Shown here one piece after another: positions 1 through 10,088 of a DNA stretch of 64,000 nt (its first letter is position 1; the number at the start of each line of letters is the position of its first letter). The stretch is from Symbiodinium natans (taxonomy: Eukaryota; Sar; Dinophyceae; Suessiales; Symbiodiniaceae), in NCBI GenBank assembly GCA_905221605.1, contig CAJNDS010000047.1, positions 1 through 64,000 on the forward strand. The letters run 5' to 3'. The translations under genes and the position numbers were made by a program. The notes below the pieces were generated by a model. The model searched no databases and had not been told where the DNA came from. It saw only the letters and a list, made by a program, of their open reading frames with translations.

Positions 1-969
1 TAGGGTTCTTAAGGGAGGGGGATTCATTGGGGGTAGCTACCTAGGGATCCTAAAAAGAGCTTCGGGAGCCTTGGGGAGCCTGAGGGAGTAGTGGGGAATA
101 TGAGGGAACCTTGGGTTGTATTCCCTCGTTGCAGCCCCATCCCTTAAGAGCCCTAGAAGTTTAGGCGCTGCTTAAGGTTCGACTCAGGGGGTGTAAGGAG
201 GGACCCCTAGAAGGGGCCCTCCCTTGACCGACCCTAAACCCGAAGCCCTAAACCCCACCCCTTAAAACCTTAAAACCCCATACATCTAAACGCTAAGAAA
301 CCCCATCGCCCCAAAAGAAAAAAGTTTGGCAAGCGTCGCTGGCTTCGGAGTGATGCGCTGCTGTAGCAGTGAAGCCACCTACAGTGAGATGAGCGGCTCG
401 CTTGAAGGCTGACCCTAAACCCTAAGCCCTAAGCCCTAAACCCTAAACCCGAAACCCTAAACCCTAATCCTGAACCCTAAAACTGGTGGTTTTAGACTTC
501 AGGGCTTGTGGGTTCGGATTCAATCAACCTAAGCTCCGATCCCCGAAAGGATTCGGAAACCTGGCAACCCCGACAAGGCTCAGGAACAATGCTGAAAACA
601 GCCACACGATGCTCAGCCCTGAACCCATGTTTGTTTTCCGGCTCTCTGGCCTGGACCCCTAAACCGTAAACCCTAAACCTTAAACCGGTTTAGGGTTGAG
701 GGTTCAGGGCCTACTTCTGTTAAAGTTTGAGGGTTTAAGCTCTTCAGGGGTTTGGTAAATAGGGTGCCTTCCTTAGGGTACGGGTTTAGGGCTCAGGGTT
801 TGGGGTTAGGGTAACCCGAAACCCTAAACCCTAAACCCCGAACCTCCCCAACGCGAGTTGAGGGTTGACAGATTCTGCTCAGAACCTCGCTGCCTAAACC
901 CCTAGGCCTAAACCCTAGACCCTAGACCCTAAACCCTAAACCCCTAGCCCTCAACCCCAAACCCAACAC
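1..969. other. Repeat-rich stretch without a clear exon
   Basis: This stretch holds degenerate and perfect telomeric-type units in both orientations. One unique island at about 325-410 is open on both strands and could be an exon, but I cannot decide strand or frame, so it is not called. Confidence 0.6.
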
Positions 970-1039
970 TCCCAATCGCTGAAGATTGCGGCGCCTGTGG
1001 CGCCCTGGTCCAAATCTCTGAAGGAAGCAAGGTCGCGAC
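970..1039 (-). CDS. Internal exon of an unrecognised gene
   Basis: The minus strand shows a pyrimidine-rich tract and CAG acceptor just upstream of 1039, then an open frame beginning VATLLPSEIWTRAPQAPQ, ending at a GT near 969. It is flanked by CCCTAAA on the left and TTTAGGG on the right. It may be a 3' exon of gene A or part of the next gene; no family is recognised. Confidence 0.5.
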
Positions 1040-1595
1040 CTGAAGGGGGAAATGCGGGGTTTAGGGTTTCCTTTTCTACCTTCGCGCTTCGCGCTTAGGG
1101 TTTAGGGGTTTAGGGTTTAGGGGTTTAGGGGTTTAGGGGTTTAGGGGTTAGGGTTTAGGGTTTAGGGGTTTAGGGGTGTGAGATTGGGTTGAGGGTTGGG
1201 GTTTAGGGCTCGGCTGAAGGCCCTACAGCCGGCCCTACCCTTCCCAAAACCTTTTGAAGCCCAACACGTAGCCTCTAGCCCGAACTGTGAAGGGTTTAGG
1301 GTTTAGGGTTTAGGGTTTAGGCGTAAACTCCCCCAAAACTTTACCCTCCAGAGCCATGTATAAGGTTCAGGGTTTAAGGCTTCGGTTGGAGAGGGCAAAA
1401 ACAAGAAGGGGGTGGGATTCAACGTATCACGAAAACTGCACAGAACTCAGGAGTATAGACATCGCTTCAAAGCTCTAAGCCCCTAAACCCTAAACCCTAA
1501 ACCCTAAACCCTAAACCCTAAACCCTAAACCCTAAACCCTAACCCTAAACCCGAAACCCTAAACCCGAAACCCTAACATCCCAAAGGGGCCCTAC

Positions 1596-1677
1596 TTGAA
1601 CGCAGAGAAAGGACCCAGCAAGCACCGAACCCTTGGCGGTCTGTGCCCCTCAGTCGGAGCTGCTTCCCGCACCGAGG
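1596..1677 (-). CDS. Internal exon of an unrecognised gene
   Basis: Acceptor TGACAG precedes 1677 and donor GTAGGG follows 1596 on the minus strand. The frame between reads SVREAAPTEGHRPPRVRC then LLGPFSAF. Good splice signals on both sides support the call; function is unknown. Confidence 0.5.
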
Positions 1678-2117
1678 CTGTCAGGAATCCTAAGCCCTAA
1701 GTTTAGGGTTTAGGGTTAGGGTTTAGCCGTCTTTAGACCCGGAAACCCAAATCCTCAAGGGTTTTCGAGGCCAGTTTAGGAGTTTAGGGGTTTTAGTATG
1801 GGGGCTTGGGTTACAGGAAGGATGAAGGATTCAGAATCTTGGGGACACCCTCAGTCCTAAAACCTGACCATGCTAAAGGGAACAGTATGGTCCAGGGTTT
1901 GGGGTTTAGGGTTTAGGGTCCCTAACCTTAGACCCTAAACCCCAAACCCCAAACCCCAAACCCTAAACCCTAAACCCTAAGCTTAGGGCATCACGGAGTT
2001 GGGCATAGGGTTTCGGGTTTGGGGGTGCCACATCCAGGACTACATGGCTTTGTTCCGGACGCCTCCGGTGAGTAGAAATGGTCCATGGTGGAGCTGACCT
2101 CGGGAATTTTTTATCTT

Positions 2118-2192
2118 ATTACTACTACTGCTGCTACTGCTGCTGCTTCTACTACTACTACTACTACTACTACTACTGCTACTACTACCACT
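2118..2192. repeat. TAC/TGC trinucleotide microsatellite
   Basis: Imperfect run of TAC and TGC triplets in non-coding sequence beside a MITE-like copy. Confidence 0.85.
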
Positions 2193-2440
2193 ATGTACTG
2201 GGTTCGGGTTAAGGATACTCCTACTTCGACTCCCACTACTCGCTCCATATGTAACTAGACTGATGTTCCTGCTTATACTTCATGATTGTTACTGTTCTCT
2301 TATTAGTTGTCGCAGATTTGTTTGCTAGTCGTGTGGTTGTTGGTGATTGGCGGTGCTGTTACGATAGTTTGCTGCATTTCTCTTGTTCCCTTTCGGGTTC
2401 TGATCATGATGAAGATGACGGCTACTACTTGTACTATTGG

Positions 2441-2538
2441 TTGGGATGTTCCCTCGTATGCTAACAGTTCTTAATACTGAGGGGGTATATACTATAATCC
2501 CTATTCAGGACTGTTAGTATAAGGGGGAATTTCCCAAA
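2441..2538. mobile_element. MITE-like element, family M1
   Basis: About 98 bp with terminal inverted repeats: it starts TTGGGATGTTCCC and ends with the near complement GGGAATTTCCCAA. The interior carries CAGTTCTTAA and its complement. Further copies lie at 11827, 17572, 52337, 53071 and 58254. No coding capacity. Confidence 0.75.
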
Positions 2539-2712
2539 CTATCGGAAGTGTCGAAAATGATGTTTGTGCTTCGCTACTCTCATGAGTCTTCGAGGTTCTG
2601 GTGCGACTTGAAAGGAAGCTGAGGTTTGCAAAATTCATTCGAACAGAAGGTCTCAAGATGGACAAAACAAACCCTAAGCCCTGAACCCCACACCCTAAAC
2701 GACCATTTGCCG

Positions 2713-2830
2713 ATTAACCCCCCCCCTCCCCCAAAAGAAAAAATGTTCTTCCTAACTAACGGAAAATTGGGGAGATTTATTGCCTCTGTTTTTTGGGGGC
2801 CCTGAAGCAAACAATAATACATAGGCCCTT
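2713..2830. mobile_element. Degenerate MITE-like element, family M5
   Basis: Contains the C-run/A-run start, ATGTTCTTCCTAA core and GGGGGCCCTGAAGCAAACAATAATA end related to the copies at 20184 and 61669, with one terminus lost. It abuts the 3' edge of the exon at 2840-2994, so it forms the start of that intron. Confidence 0.45.
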
Positions 2831-2839
2831 CCTTTTTGC

Positions 2840-2994
2840 CATCGCCGTTTGGGAGCAGGGCCGCTGTGCGAAGTAGCCTCCCCATCTGCCGCTTCGGCCG
2901 GATAGCCAGACACCGTCGAGCTCCCCCCGCAGCTGCCGCGCGAAGCGAACTCTTCGAGAACCCTGTGGATGACGCTGAGGGATCCCTTCCTGGG
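2840..2994 (-). CDS. Exon, possibly gene A
   Basis: Acceptor GTGCAG precedes 2994. The frame starts PRKGSLSVIHRVLEEFASRG and stays open for about 50 codons with mostly G or C in third positions. A second frame is open too (it includes MGRLLRTAALLPNGDG), so the frame is not certain. The donor near 2840 may be GC. Its phase does not match my preferred donor for the next upstream exon. Confidence 0.45.
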
Positions 2995-3341
2995 CTGCAC
3001 TTTAGGGTTTAGGGTTTAGGGTTTAGGGTTTAGGGTTTAGGGTTTAGTGCACAAGCCACTGTGCAAATATGCCGAAGAATATGCTCTTCGGGTTTCAGGT
3101 TTGGGGGTTCAACTTTTGGGGGACCTAGGGACTTTCAACACATCCGCTACTGCCCCCGAACATACTATACTGCTTTCTACAGGAAGTCCCCTCCCACTCC
3201 CCCCCTCCAAAAAACAAAAAAAAAGGAAAAGAACCCCGAACAAACCTGGCCCTAAACCCTAAACCCTAAACCCTAAACCCTAAACCCTAGACCCTAAACC
3301 CTAAACCCTCAACCCTAAACCCTAAACCCTAAGCCCGGGAC

Positions 3342-3463
3342 CTCCGGCTGCCTAGCTTCCAGCCCACCAGGACGGGTCGCAGCTTGATGGACTCGGGCGT
3401 GTGGGGGGTGCCCTCCTTCCCTTGCTCGGCATGCCTTGTGCTCAAAGGAGAGACGTGCCCATC
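3342..3463 (-). CDS. Exon of gene A (3' of the Nudix region)
   Basis: Acceptor ACAAG precedes 3463 and donor GGAG/GTCCC follows 3342. The frame includes HTPESIKLRPVLVGWKLGSR. It joins in phase 0 to the exon at 3996-4089. The upstream stop TGA just before the acceptor limits the exon. Function of this part of the protein is unknown. Confidence 0.6.
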
Positions 3464-3995
3464 CTTGTTTCAATGGGTTTAGGGTTTAGGGTTTAGGGTT
3501 TAGGGTTTAGGGTTTAGGGTTTAGGGGTTCGGTGTACCTTGGACCCTTAAGGTTGTACCCTGGGGTCTTGGGGAACCTTGTTCAAGATCCTTAAGGGTGG
3601 TATACGGGCCATAATGGGAGCATATTAAGGGGAACCTTTAGGATCTGTAAGGGTAGTATAAGGGCCATATTCGGAGTATGTATTAAGGGCAACCTTTCGG
3701 GCCACAAGCAAAGGGGTACGAGTCTTAATCCCTTGCTTCTCCGAGTTCCAGGGGTAGTTCTCCAAATTGGGTTTAGGGTTTAGGGCTTAGGGTGGTTTAA
3801 GGCAATTTGTGTTTAGTAGTTTCGCACGGCACCTTTAGAATGAGGACCCCCCAGACGAATTGGTTGGCCTTGCTAATGGCGCCCAAAAACGTTCATTAAC
3901 GCTAACCCTAAACCCTAAACCCTAAACCCTAAACCCTAAACCCTAAACCCTAAACCCTAAACCCTAAACCCTAAACCCTAAACCCTACTCAGCAC

Positions 3996-4089
3996 CAAAG
4001 CATCATGCGCGGCACTGCGCAGCAGCTCCGGGATGCTGACCAGGGCCACCGAGCTGAGCTCCGAGTTGGCTTTCCCTTTCCTGGCACGT
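3996..4089 (-). CDS. Exon of gene A
   Basis: Acceptor AAACAG and donor GTGCTGAGTAG bound a frame reading RARKGKANSELSSVALVSIP then ELLRSAAHDAL. It takes a split codon (AG/A) from the exon at 4466-4514 and ends on a full codon for 3342-3463. Strong G/C third-position bias. Left flank CCCTAAA, right flank TTTAGGG. Confidence 0.65.
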
Positions 4090-4465
4090 CTGTTTAGGGT
4101 CTAGGGTATAGGGTATAGGGTTTAGGGTTTCAGGGTTTCAGGGTTTCAGGGTTTCATGTTTCAGGGTTTTTAGGGTTTAGGGTTTCAGGGTTTCATGTTT
4201 CAGGGTTTCAGGGTCTCAGGGTTTCGGGCTTAAGCAGGGTTTAGGGTTTAGGGCTTCAGAGTCCAGGTTTAGGGTTTAGGGTTTAAGGTTGAGGATTTAG
4301 GGATTAGCGCTTCAAGGCTTCAGGGTTCACGGCTTAGGGCTTCAGGGCTTCAGGGCTTCAGGGTTTTCAGGGCTTCAGGGTTTCTGGGTGGGCTTAGGGA
4401 TGTTAAGAGGTTCAGGGCTGTCGGAGTTACGGTTCAGAAACCCAGATCAAGAAACCAGAACCAAC

Positions 4466-4514
4466 CTCCCCTCAGGGAACCAACGCAAAATGCGACAAGT
4501 CATAAAGGTGTGAG
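4466..4514 (-). CDS. Short exon of gene A
   Basis: Acceptor AAGACAG and donor AG/GTTGGT bound 49 nt that read HTFMTCRILRWFPEG. Phase 1 in and 2 out agree with both neighbouring exons (4596-4683 and 3996-4089). The phase agreement is the main support. Confidence 0.55.
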
Positions 4515-4595
4515 CTGTCTTGTTTCCTTCCTAAACCCTAAACCCTAAACCCTAAACCCTAAACCCTAAACCCTAAACCCTAAAACGCTTGCAAC

Positions 4596-4683
4596 CCAGT
4601 TTCGCATCGAAGAATGCAGCCGACTGGAAGAGTTGATCGAGGGCCGAGTCTCCAGGATCAATGTCAAGGCTGCTGGCAAGAGC
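4596..4683 (-). CDS. Exon of gene A
   Basis: Acceptor ACCCCAG comes straight out of a CCCTAAA block. The frame begins ALASSLDIDPGDSALDQLFQ. It starts in phase 0, matching the end of the exon at 4959-5140. The plus strand is also open (FRIEECSRLEELIEG), so strand rests on phase agreement with neighbours. Confidence 0.55.
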
Positions 4684-4883
4684 CTGGGGTTTAGGGTTTA
4701 GGGTTTAGGGTTTAGGGTTCAGGGTAGCCCCGGGGTTCAGAATTTAGGGAACAAAGAGAGTTTAGGTTCAGGGTAGTGGGAGGTTCAGGGTGTAGGGCTT
4801 AGGGCAATTTAGGGTTTAGGATAAAGGCGTTCAGGCTTGGAGGGCGTAGGGTAAGCTGGTGTTTCAGCACCCTCGGAAAAGTA

Positions 4884-4885
<2 letters not shown>

Positions 4886-4953
<68 letters not shown>
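4886..4953. repeat. CAA microsatellite at a splice donor
   Basis: About 22 uninterrupted CAA units. On the coding (minus) strand they are TTG repeats that begin a few bases inside the intron after the donor of exon 4959-5140. Long Thr, Leu and Cys runs in this region are translations of this repeat, not protein. Confidence 0.9.
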
Positions 4954-4954
<1 letters not shown>

Positions 4955-4958
4955 GCAC

Positions 4959-5140
4959 CTTCTTGGAATGGTTTGTACGGTTCCCGTCGAACCCCAAGGG
5001 TGAAATTCCTTCAGAGACCGCCGGTATCCCTGCACAAAGTGCCTCGGCGGTGACCACAAACATCACGTAGTCGCCAGACACAAAAGGCCTGTCGCCCAAG
5101 AGTTCTGACTTCATCGCTTCTGATATTCCCTGGGCGGTCA
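4959..5140 (-). CDS. Exon of gene A, C-terminal part of the Nudix region
   Basis: Minus-strand acceptor GCTACAG precedes 5140 and donor AAGAAG/GTGCTG follows 4959. The 60 codons begin TAQGISEAMKSELLGDRPFV and continue SGDYVMFVVTAEAL, which fits the later beta strands of a Nudix domain. It starts mid-codon while exon 6727-6803 ends on a full codon, so at least one exon is missing between them. It ends on a full codon, agreeing with 4596-4683. Confidence 0.65.
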
Positions 5141-5422
5141 CTGTAGCAGTCCTTGACCAGCTGTTCGGTTTAGGGCCTTTTGGGGGCGGGGTTGTAGGGC
5201 ATACCCTAAACCCTAAACCCTAAACCCTAAACCCTACAAGGGGCTTTAGGGGCTTTGGGGGCTGGTAGGGGGCGTTAAGGGGGTTTAGGGCCTATGGCAC
5301 CTGAACCGCAAAGCCTGAGCATCTTGTTGTGTCTCTAGACATCTGAGCCCCTCATCACCCCCGGAACACCCCCAACCATGAACCACTAAGCTCAATGCGA
5401 AGCAGTAAAATTCATACACTCT

Positions 5423-5556
5423 AGGGGTAGTTACATGCTCCCTTAATATGGGCCCTTAAACGGGACTCTTATATACCCCTTATATACCCCATACAAATTG
5501 AGGGCCCATGCTCCAAAACCCTTGAAAGGAGGTAAGGGACCATGTATAACTACCCT
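5423..5556. mobile_element. MITE-like element, family M4
   Basis: Palindromic element with ends GGGGTAGTTACATG and CATGTATAACTACCC and an interior with TATATACCCC repeats. Related copies: 46300-46361 and 62460-62764. Confidence 0.6.
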
Positions 5557-6726
5557 TATACACCCTAAGAAGAAAACAACAAAATCACAAACCTAGGTTG
5601 GCTCCGAAACCCACTGAAATATATTCCCAAATATGGTGCTCTTAAACCCCAGTCAGGTTCTATGCTGAGATTCTGCTGTAGTGGAACAACAGACATGTAT
5701 GGCAATGCCACGGAGAAACGAATGCTATCTGCTCACAGTATTCCCGAGTGGAGATCGCCTCAGTGCTGCGTCTGTTTCCTATTGGGAAAAACACAAAGCA
5801 TGCAGCCTATGACCCGTACTGAAATGGGGTCTCCGAAGATAGGGGTACCCTTTTTGGGGTTCCTTCAAAAAGGATTGTACAGAATTTTTGCGTTATAGAA
5901 GGGTGCGCAAATCCCCAGAAGAGGAAGGCGAATAGGGCCAATTGCGTTAAGTGGCCGGCCTTAAGCCACACAGCTTGTGACACGATGCTTCAGACACGAC
6001 AGCGAACAAATATCACAATTTAAAGCATAGGCGAAAAAGAAGCTCCGAAAAAACATGCACAAACGAAAAAAACAGCTTTTTTTTTGAATGAATGAGACAA
6101 TCAATCGCTTTAAACCCTAAGCCTGAGAAACAATGGACTTCTGCAGGTGTAATCAAGTAGAAACCTGACAGCAGAAAAGACGCAGTACTAATCAATAACG
6201 CAGGAGATGCTTTCGACCTAAATCCCGGTATCTGGTGGACAAATGGCGCATCCGTAAAAAAGGAATATTTATGCAACATATGCACATTGTATTGCATCAT
6301 GAGGATGAAACAAGTAACAATCGCTCAAAGCTGGTGATTTATGTATGTAAGAGCTGAAAGTGCTGTAAATACCACGTTACTCGAATGGAAGTTTCGTAGT
6401 ATCACGACCCGGATTCCGGTCAGCCAAGTACAGCCACTGCATACATGACATTTATGCTGTCATTAACGGCTTTTGCGGTGTTCTCAACAGGTCTCAAGCA
6501 CAGCGATATTATGAGAGATACGTCTTGGAGGGGGATATTTATATACAAACATGTAACAACCCAATCATATCCTCGTGCCTGCGTGCCCAGAAACCCACAA
6601 GCTAAACCGGAATCCTAACCCTAAACCCCTTGAGCCCTGAGCCTTAAGCCCTCAGCCCTAAACCCTACACCCTACACCCTAAACCCTAAACCCTACACCC
6701 TAAACCCTAAACCCTAAACCCTAAAC
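5557..6726. other. AT-richer non-coding stretch, probably intron
   Basis: About 1.2 kb between two exons of gene A. It has few telomeric units until about 6600 and no island I can frame as an exon, though phase arguments require one between 4959 and 6803. The open frames here have AT-rich, low-complexity composition and look random. Confidence 0.5.
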
Positions 6727-6803
6727 GAAGGCGAATGTCTCCTCGTCCTGCGCAAACAGCTCCTCTGCCAGCTCACGAAAAGCCCCCGTAAGCGGTGACT
6801 CTC
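6727..6803 (-). CDS. Exon of gene A carrying the Nudix-box end
   Basis: Acceptor GAAGGCAG and donor TTC/GTTTAGGG, the donor being the first unit of a telomeric block. The frame is ESPLTGAFRELAEELFAQ then DEETFAF. The RE-x2-EE core is the metal-binding helix of Nudix hydrolases. It accepts one base from exon 7084-7143 (A/GA gives Arg). Confidence 0.75.
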
Positions 6804-7083
6804 CTGCCTTCGGGTTCTTACCGGCCAAACCCTAAAGTAGGGTTTAGGGTTTAGGGTTTGGGGTTTAGGGCTAAACCCCCAAAACCCCAAGCCTTACCCT
6901 AAACGGGCCGTAAGGTGCTTCACAAGTTCACAGTTACTTACTCAATTCGGGCCTCGGGTTTGCGGGAGCTTTGGGGAATTTAGGGTTGGATTCAGGGAAA
7001 CCCTAAACCCTAAACCCTAAAACCTAAACCCTAAACCCTGAACCCTAAACCCTAAACCCTAAACCTTAGGGCTGAGATCTCAC

Positions 7084-7143
7084 TTCTCGTCTCCTTCCGG
7101 TTCACGCCGCCGCCGAAGTCAGTGTACAAGTACTCCTTACTGG
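7084..7143 (-). CDS. Exon of gene A, Nudix glycine strand
   Basis: Acceptor CACACTCAG after a pyrimidine tract, donor AGAA/GTGAGA (canonical). The frame is SKEYLYTDFGGGVNRKETR. The D-F-G-G-G-V and following Glu correspond to the start of the Nudix box. Phase agrees on both sides. Confidence 0.75.
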
Positions 7144-7211
7144 CTGAGTGTGTCATGTGGGAAAAGAGGGTGTAACCCTAAACCCTAAACCCTAAACCCG
7201 AAACCCTAAAC

Positions 7212-7245
7212 CGACTAGGGTTCCGAATGTTCGCCGAGGCAAAAG
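7212..7245 (-). CDS. 34-nt micro-exon of gene A
   Basis: Acceptor TTTAGCAG, donor CG/GTTTAGGG. It reads LLPRRTFGTLV and carries phase 0 in, 1 out, which is exactly what is needed to join exons 7411-7539 and 7084-7143. The donor is a telomeric unit. Confidence 0.6.
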
Positions 7246-7410
7246 CTGCTAAATAGGATTGGGACGATCCAGGGTTTTAGGTTTACGGACTTTGAACAAG
7301 GTCACAAAAAGGCTTAAGGCTAGGGTTTAAGGTTTGGGGTTTGGGGTTTGGGGTTTGGGGTTTGGGGTTTTGGGTTTCGGGTTTACGGTTTAGGGCTAGC
7401 TACTCAGCAC

Positions 7411-7539
7411 CTGAGACTCCTTCCGCTTGAAGTAGAATCGGCCTCCCAGCAAGACTGCCGGGATGTTTCCATGTAACGCGGAGCGACCCACGACCATAAC
7501 ACCCGCGTTGCCTGCGGTGTGAGCTTTCTCCGGCCATAC
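7411..7539 (-). CDS. Exon of gene A, first Nudix strands
   Basis: Acceptor TTGTTCAG and donor TCTCAG/GTGCTGAG enclose exactly 43 codons: VWPEKAHTAGNAGVMVVGRS, then ALHGNIPAVLLGG, then RFYFKRKESQ. AGVMVV followed by AVLLGGRFYF resembles the first two strands of a Nudix domain. Both edges are phase 0 and both splice sites are strong, making this one of the best exons in the window. Confidence 0.8.
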
Positions 7540-7740
7540 CTGAACAAGGGTAGGGCTTAAACCCCAAACCCTGAACCCCAAACTTAGGGGTTCAGGGTTT
7601 AGGGCGGTTTCGGCTTTAGGGTTTAGGGTATTTGGGTTCAGGGGGATGAGGGGATTTGGGTTTAGGGTTTTGGGCTTAGGGGTTCAAGGCATTGGGGGTG
7701 TTTAGAGCTCGAGCATAACCAACAAATACGAAAAAGGTAC

Positions 7741-7805
7741 ATGTCCAAGTACGGTCCAGAATGCTTTGTCTGGTCCAGCTGCTGGGGCGTCTACCATGAA
7801 AACGT
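7741..7805 (-). CDS. Exon of gene A upstream of the Nudix domain
   Basis: Acceptor AAAACAG, donor CAT/GTACCT. It reads VFMVDAPAAGPDKAFWTVLG and ends on a full codon, matching 7411-7539. Confidence 0.7.
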
Positions 7806-8743
7806 CTGTTTTGTCAGATCCCAAACCCTAAACCCTAAACCCTAAACCCTGAACCCTAAACCCCTGAACCCTGAATCCTAAACCCTAAACCCACAACACA
7901 GGGCTTTCATTGTACTCAGCCTATGGTTGCAATCCTGCAAAGCAAGGGCTGCTAGAACCGAATGCGCAGCTGCCTCTTGCGGCTGCCTCTCGGTTCAAAG
8001 TCTTGATCCGATGTGCGGCGAGGTGCAGATCGCGCTTTTGAAGCCCTCAACCCTAAACCCTAAACCCTAAACCCTAAACCCTAAACCCTAAACCCTAAAC
8101 GGGCCAACAAACTCGACCGAACGCAGCCCTAAACCCCTACCCTTAGAGCCTAAGGACTCCTGGTTTTAGGATTTTTGGGCACAAAGACCTTCCTACATAA
8201 GGTTTCTGAGCCACAGGTGCCTCCAAAACCTGCAGGTGTGCGGTAGGGTGCAAGGTCTCAGCTGGAAGCACTGAACTCTCAAACCCTGAATTCTCAAACA
8301 AGGGTTTAAGGCTGAGGGTTTGAGAGTTAAGGGTTTAGGGTTCAGGAACCCTCAAAACCCGAGACCCTAACCCCAAATCCTAAACGCTTTGGGGTTTGGA
8401 GGGTTTAGGGCTTTAGTCAAGTTTAGTCCTAGGCCCCTGGCCACCTCATAAGACCGATCTTCTAGCCCTGAGCCCTAACATAACCCCTAAACCCTACTCT
8501 AGGGGCCTTAAGAATTAAATTAGGGTTTTGGGGGCTCTTATAGTATATGTATATAGGAACCATAAGGGAGTACTAATCGTAACTACTCCAACCCCAAAAT
8601 TACTTGGTTTAGAGTTCTGGTAGCTTCAGGCTTAAGTTTCAAGGCCGTGGCGTGCGCATGAACAGACAAAGGTTGGCGGCCTTCTGTTCAAAAAGGGTTT
8701 AGGGTTTGGGGTGTAGGGGCTTGGGGTTCTTCCCTGCTACTAC

Positions 8744-8814
8744 TTCTTCTCAGAAAGCTGGTCGTCAAAGCTTCACCGATCATGGAGTTGACGGGCTTAG
8801 GCCATGAAATCCAA
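8744..8814 (-). CDS. Probable exon of gene A
   Basis: Acceptor GGGAAG, donor GAAGAA/GTAGTA. It reads WISWPKPVNSMIGEALTTSF. Splice signals are reasonable, but joining phases to neighbours were not resolved. Other islands at about 7920-8030, 8650-8690 and 8887-8975 may hold further exons. Confidence 0.4.
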
Positions 8815-9191
8815 CTTCCCGGTCTAATGGGCACGAAAGCCCCGAAAGCCCAAATCCTAAGACCCCAAACCCCAAAACCTAAACCCTAAATCAGGCCACG
8901 CCGCAGCTGCACTGTCTCCTGGCGATGTTGCCATCGCGGCCTAGGAGCCCGGAGCAGGGCGTTGGGGGTCTTGCGGGAGGGTTCAGGGTTCAGGGTTCAG
9001 GGTTCAGGGTTTAGGGTTTAGGGTCTTGACCCTGACACCCCAATAACCACAACCGCGAAACCCGAACTGATCCCTGTGACCTAGATCTCCAACACACACT
9101 CTAAACCGTAGGGACACCCTAAACCCAAAACCCAAAACCCAAAACCCTAACCCTAACCCTAAACCCTAAACCTAAACCCTAAACCCTAAAC

Positions 9192-9229
9192 CTGATGCAG
9201 AAGATGAAGCATCCCCGGGATGCGCCATG
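9192..9229 (-). CDS. Probable first coding exon of gene A
   Basis: ATG in the context GCGCCCATGG opens MAHPGDASSSAS and runs into donor CAG/GTTTAGGG, a telomeric unit. No AG acceptor is visible in the bases just upstream on the coding strand, which favours a first exon over an internal one. Confidence 0.45.
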
Positions 9230-10011
9230 GGCGCGAGCACAAACAGAGGGTTCGGGGTTTAAGGTTTAGGTACAGGTTTGACGAACAGTCCTGAGTAGGA
9301 TTATAGTACCCCCCCCATTATAATGCCGATTAAGGACCGTTAGGTATAAGAGGAACAATTTCAACACAAGTCCCAACCTGAACCCTGGAATCTCTGATCC
9401 TACCCCTGCCCCCCCCCCCCCCTCACCCAAAAAAAAAAAATCCAAGAAAAAACCGAGGGTAACAGAGGTCGAGGCCGGTATCTTCGCCAGAGGGACGGAT
9501 GCATCCTGGAGGTTTTAGGGTTTAGGGTTTAGGGTCCAGGGTCTAGGGTTTAGGCTCAGGGTTTATGGGGTTCAGGGTTTCGGGTCAGGGTGATAGGATT
9601 TAGGTTTAGGGAGTTGGGTGTCTATTCTTTTTGGGACAATAAGGTCATAATGTAGGGGTCAGAACCCATAGAACTTCCACGTCTTTTCCGAATCTAGCGG
9701 GGGCTTCCATGACCGCATATCAATTCTGCATCCGACTAAACCCCTAAAACCCTCAAACGCCTGCTGTAAACACGAACCAGACAGTTCCATAAACAAAGCT
9801 ACGCCAGCACAAAGACTTTCCAAAGGGCCCTGCTGTAGCCACGCAACTTCAACGAAACAGAGGACTGAATCGGAGGCTTAGGGTTTGGGTGAGGGGCTGG
9901 AGGGCGTAAGCCTCTAGCCATCCACCTTGTATGAACCCTAAGCCTCAACCCGAAGCCTGAAACCTTAAACCTTGGATCTCAACCCCAACCCTAAACCTTC
10001 AACCCTAAACC
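9230..10011. other. Intergenic stretch between genes B and A
   Basis: About 780 bp holding a degenerate M1 palindrome (about 9276-9362), a C-run/A-run at 9411-9440 and telomeric-type blocks. Promoter or processing signals were not recognised. Confidence 0.45.
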
Positions 10012-10088
10012 TTAAGCACGCCCGAGGACTGTTGAGGGCCGGCCGTACAGGGAGAAGGCACTTCCATCCACGAAGTGTACCTTGAAAA
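10012..10088 (-). CDS. Terminal exon of gene B
   Basis: Acceptor CAAGTCAG, then FKVHFVDGSAFSLYGRPSTV and LGRA, then stop TAA at 10012-10014. It takes one base (G) from exon 11376-11495 to make Val. This gives the C-terminus of the glycosyltransferase-like protein. Confidence 0.65.

Larger units (their letters stand above)
2840..9229 (-). other. Gene A: spliced Nudix-hydrolase-like gene
   Basis: Nudix enzymes hydrolyse nucleoside diphosphates linked to another group, using a metal-binding box near G-x5-E-x7-R-E-x2-E-E. Here the assembled exons 7741-6727 give AGVMVV, AVLLGG, DFGGGV and RELAEEL in the right order with consistent phase; the spacing from the box Glu to R-E is about four residues longer than the classic seven. 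Downstream exons (5140-3342) also join in phase. The start is probably the ATG in 9192-9229; the 3' end is not defined. Introns are rich in telomeric repeats. The family call is from motifs only; substrate is unknown. Confidence 0.65.

Noticed and set aside
4799-5141. Open frames with long Cys, Leu or Thr runs
   Set aside because: The runs are translations of the CAA microsatellite at 4886-4953; only the part from 4959 to 5140 on the minus strand is exon-like.
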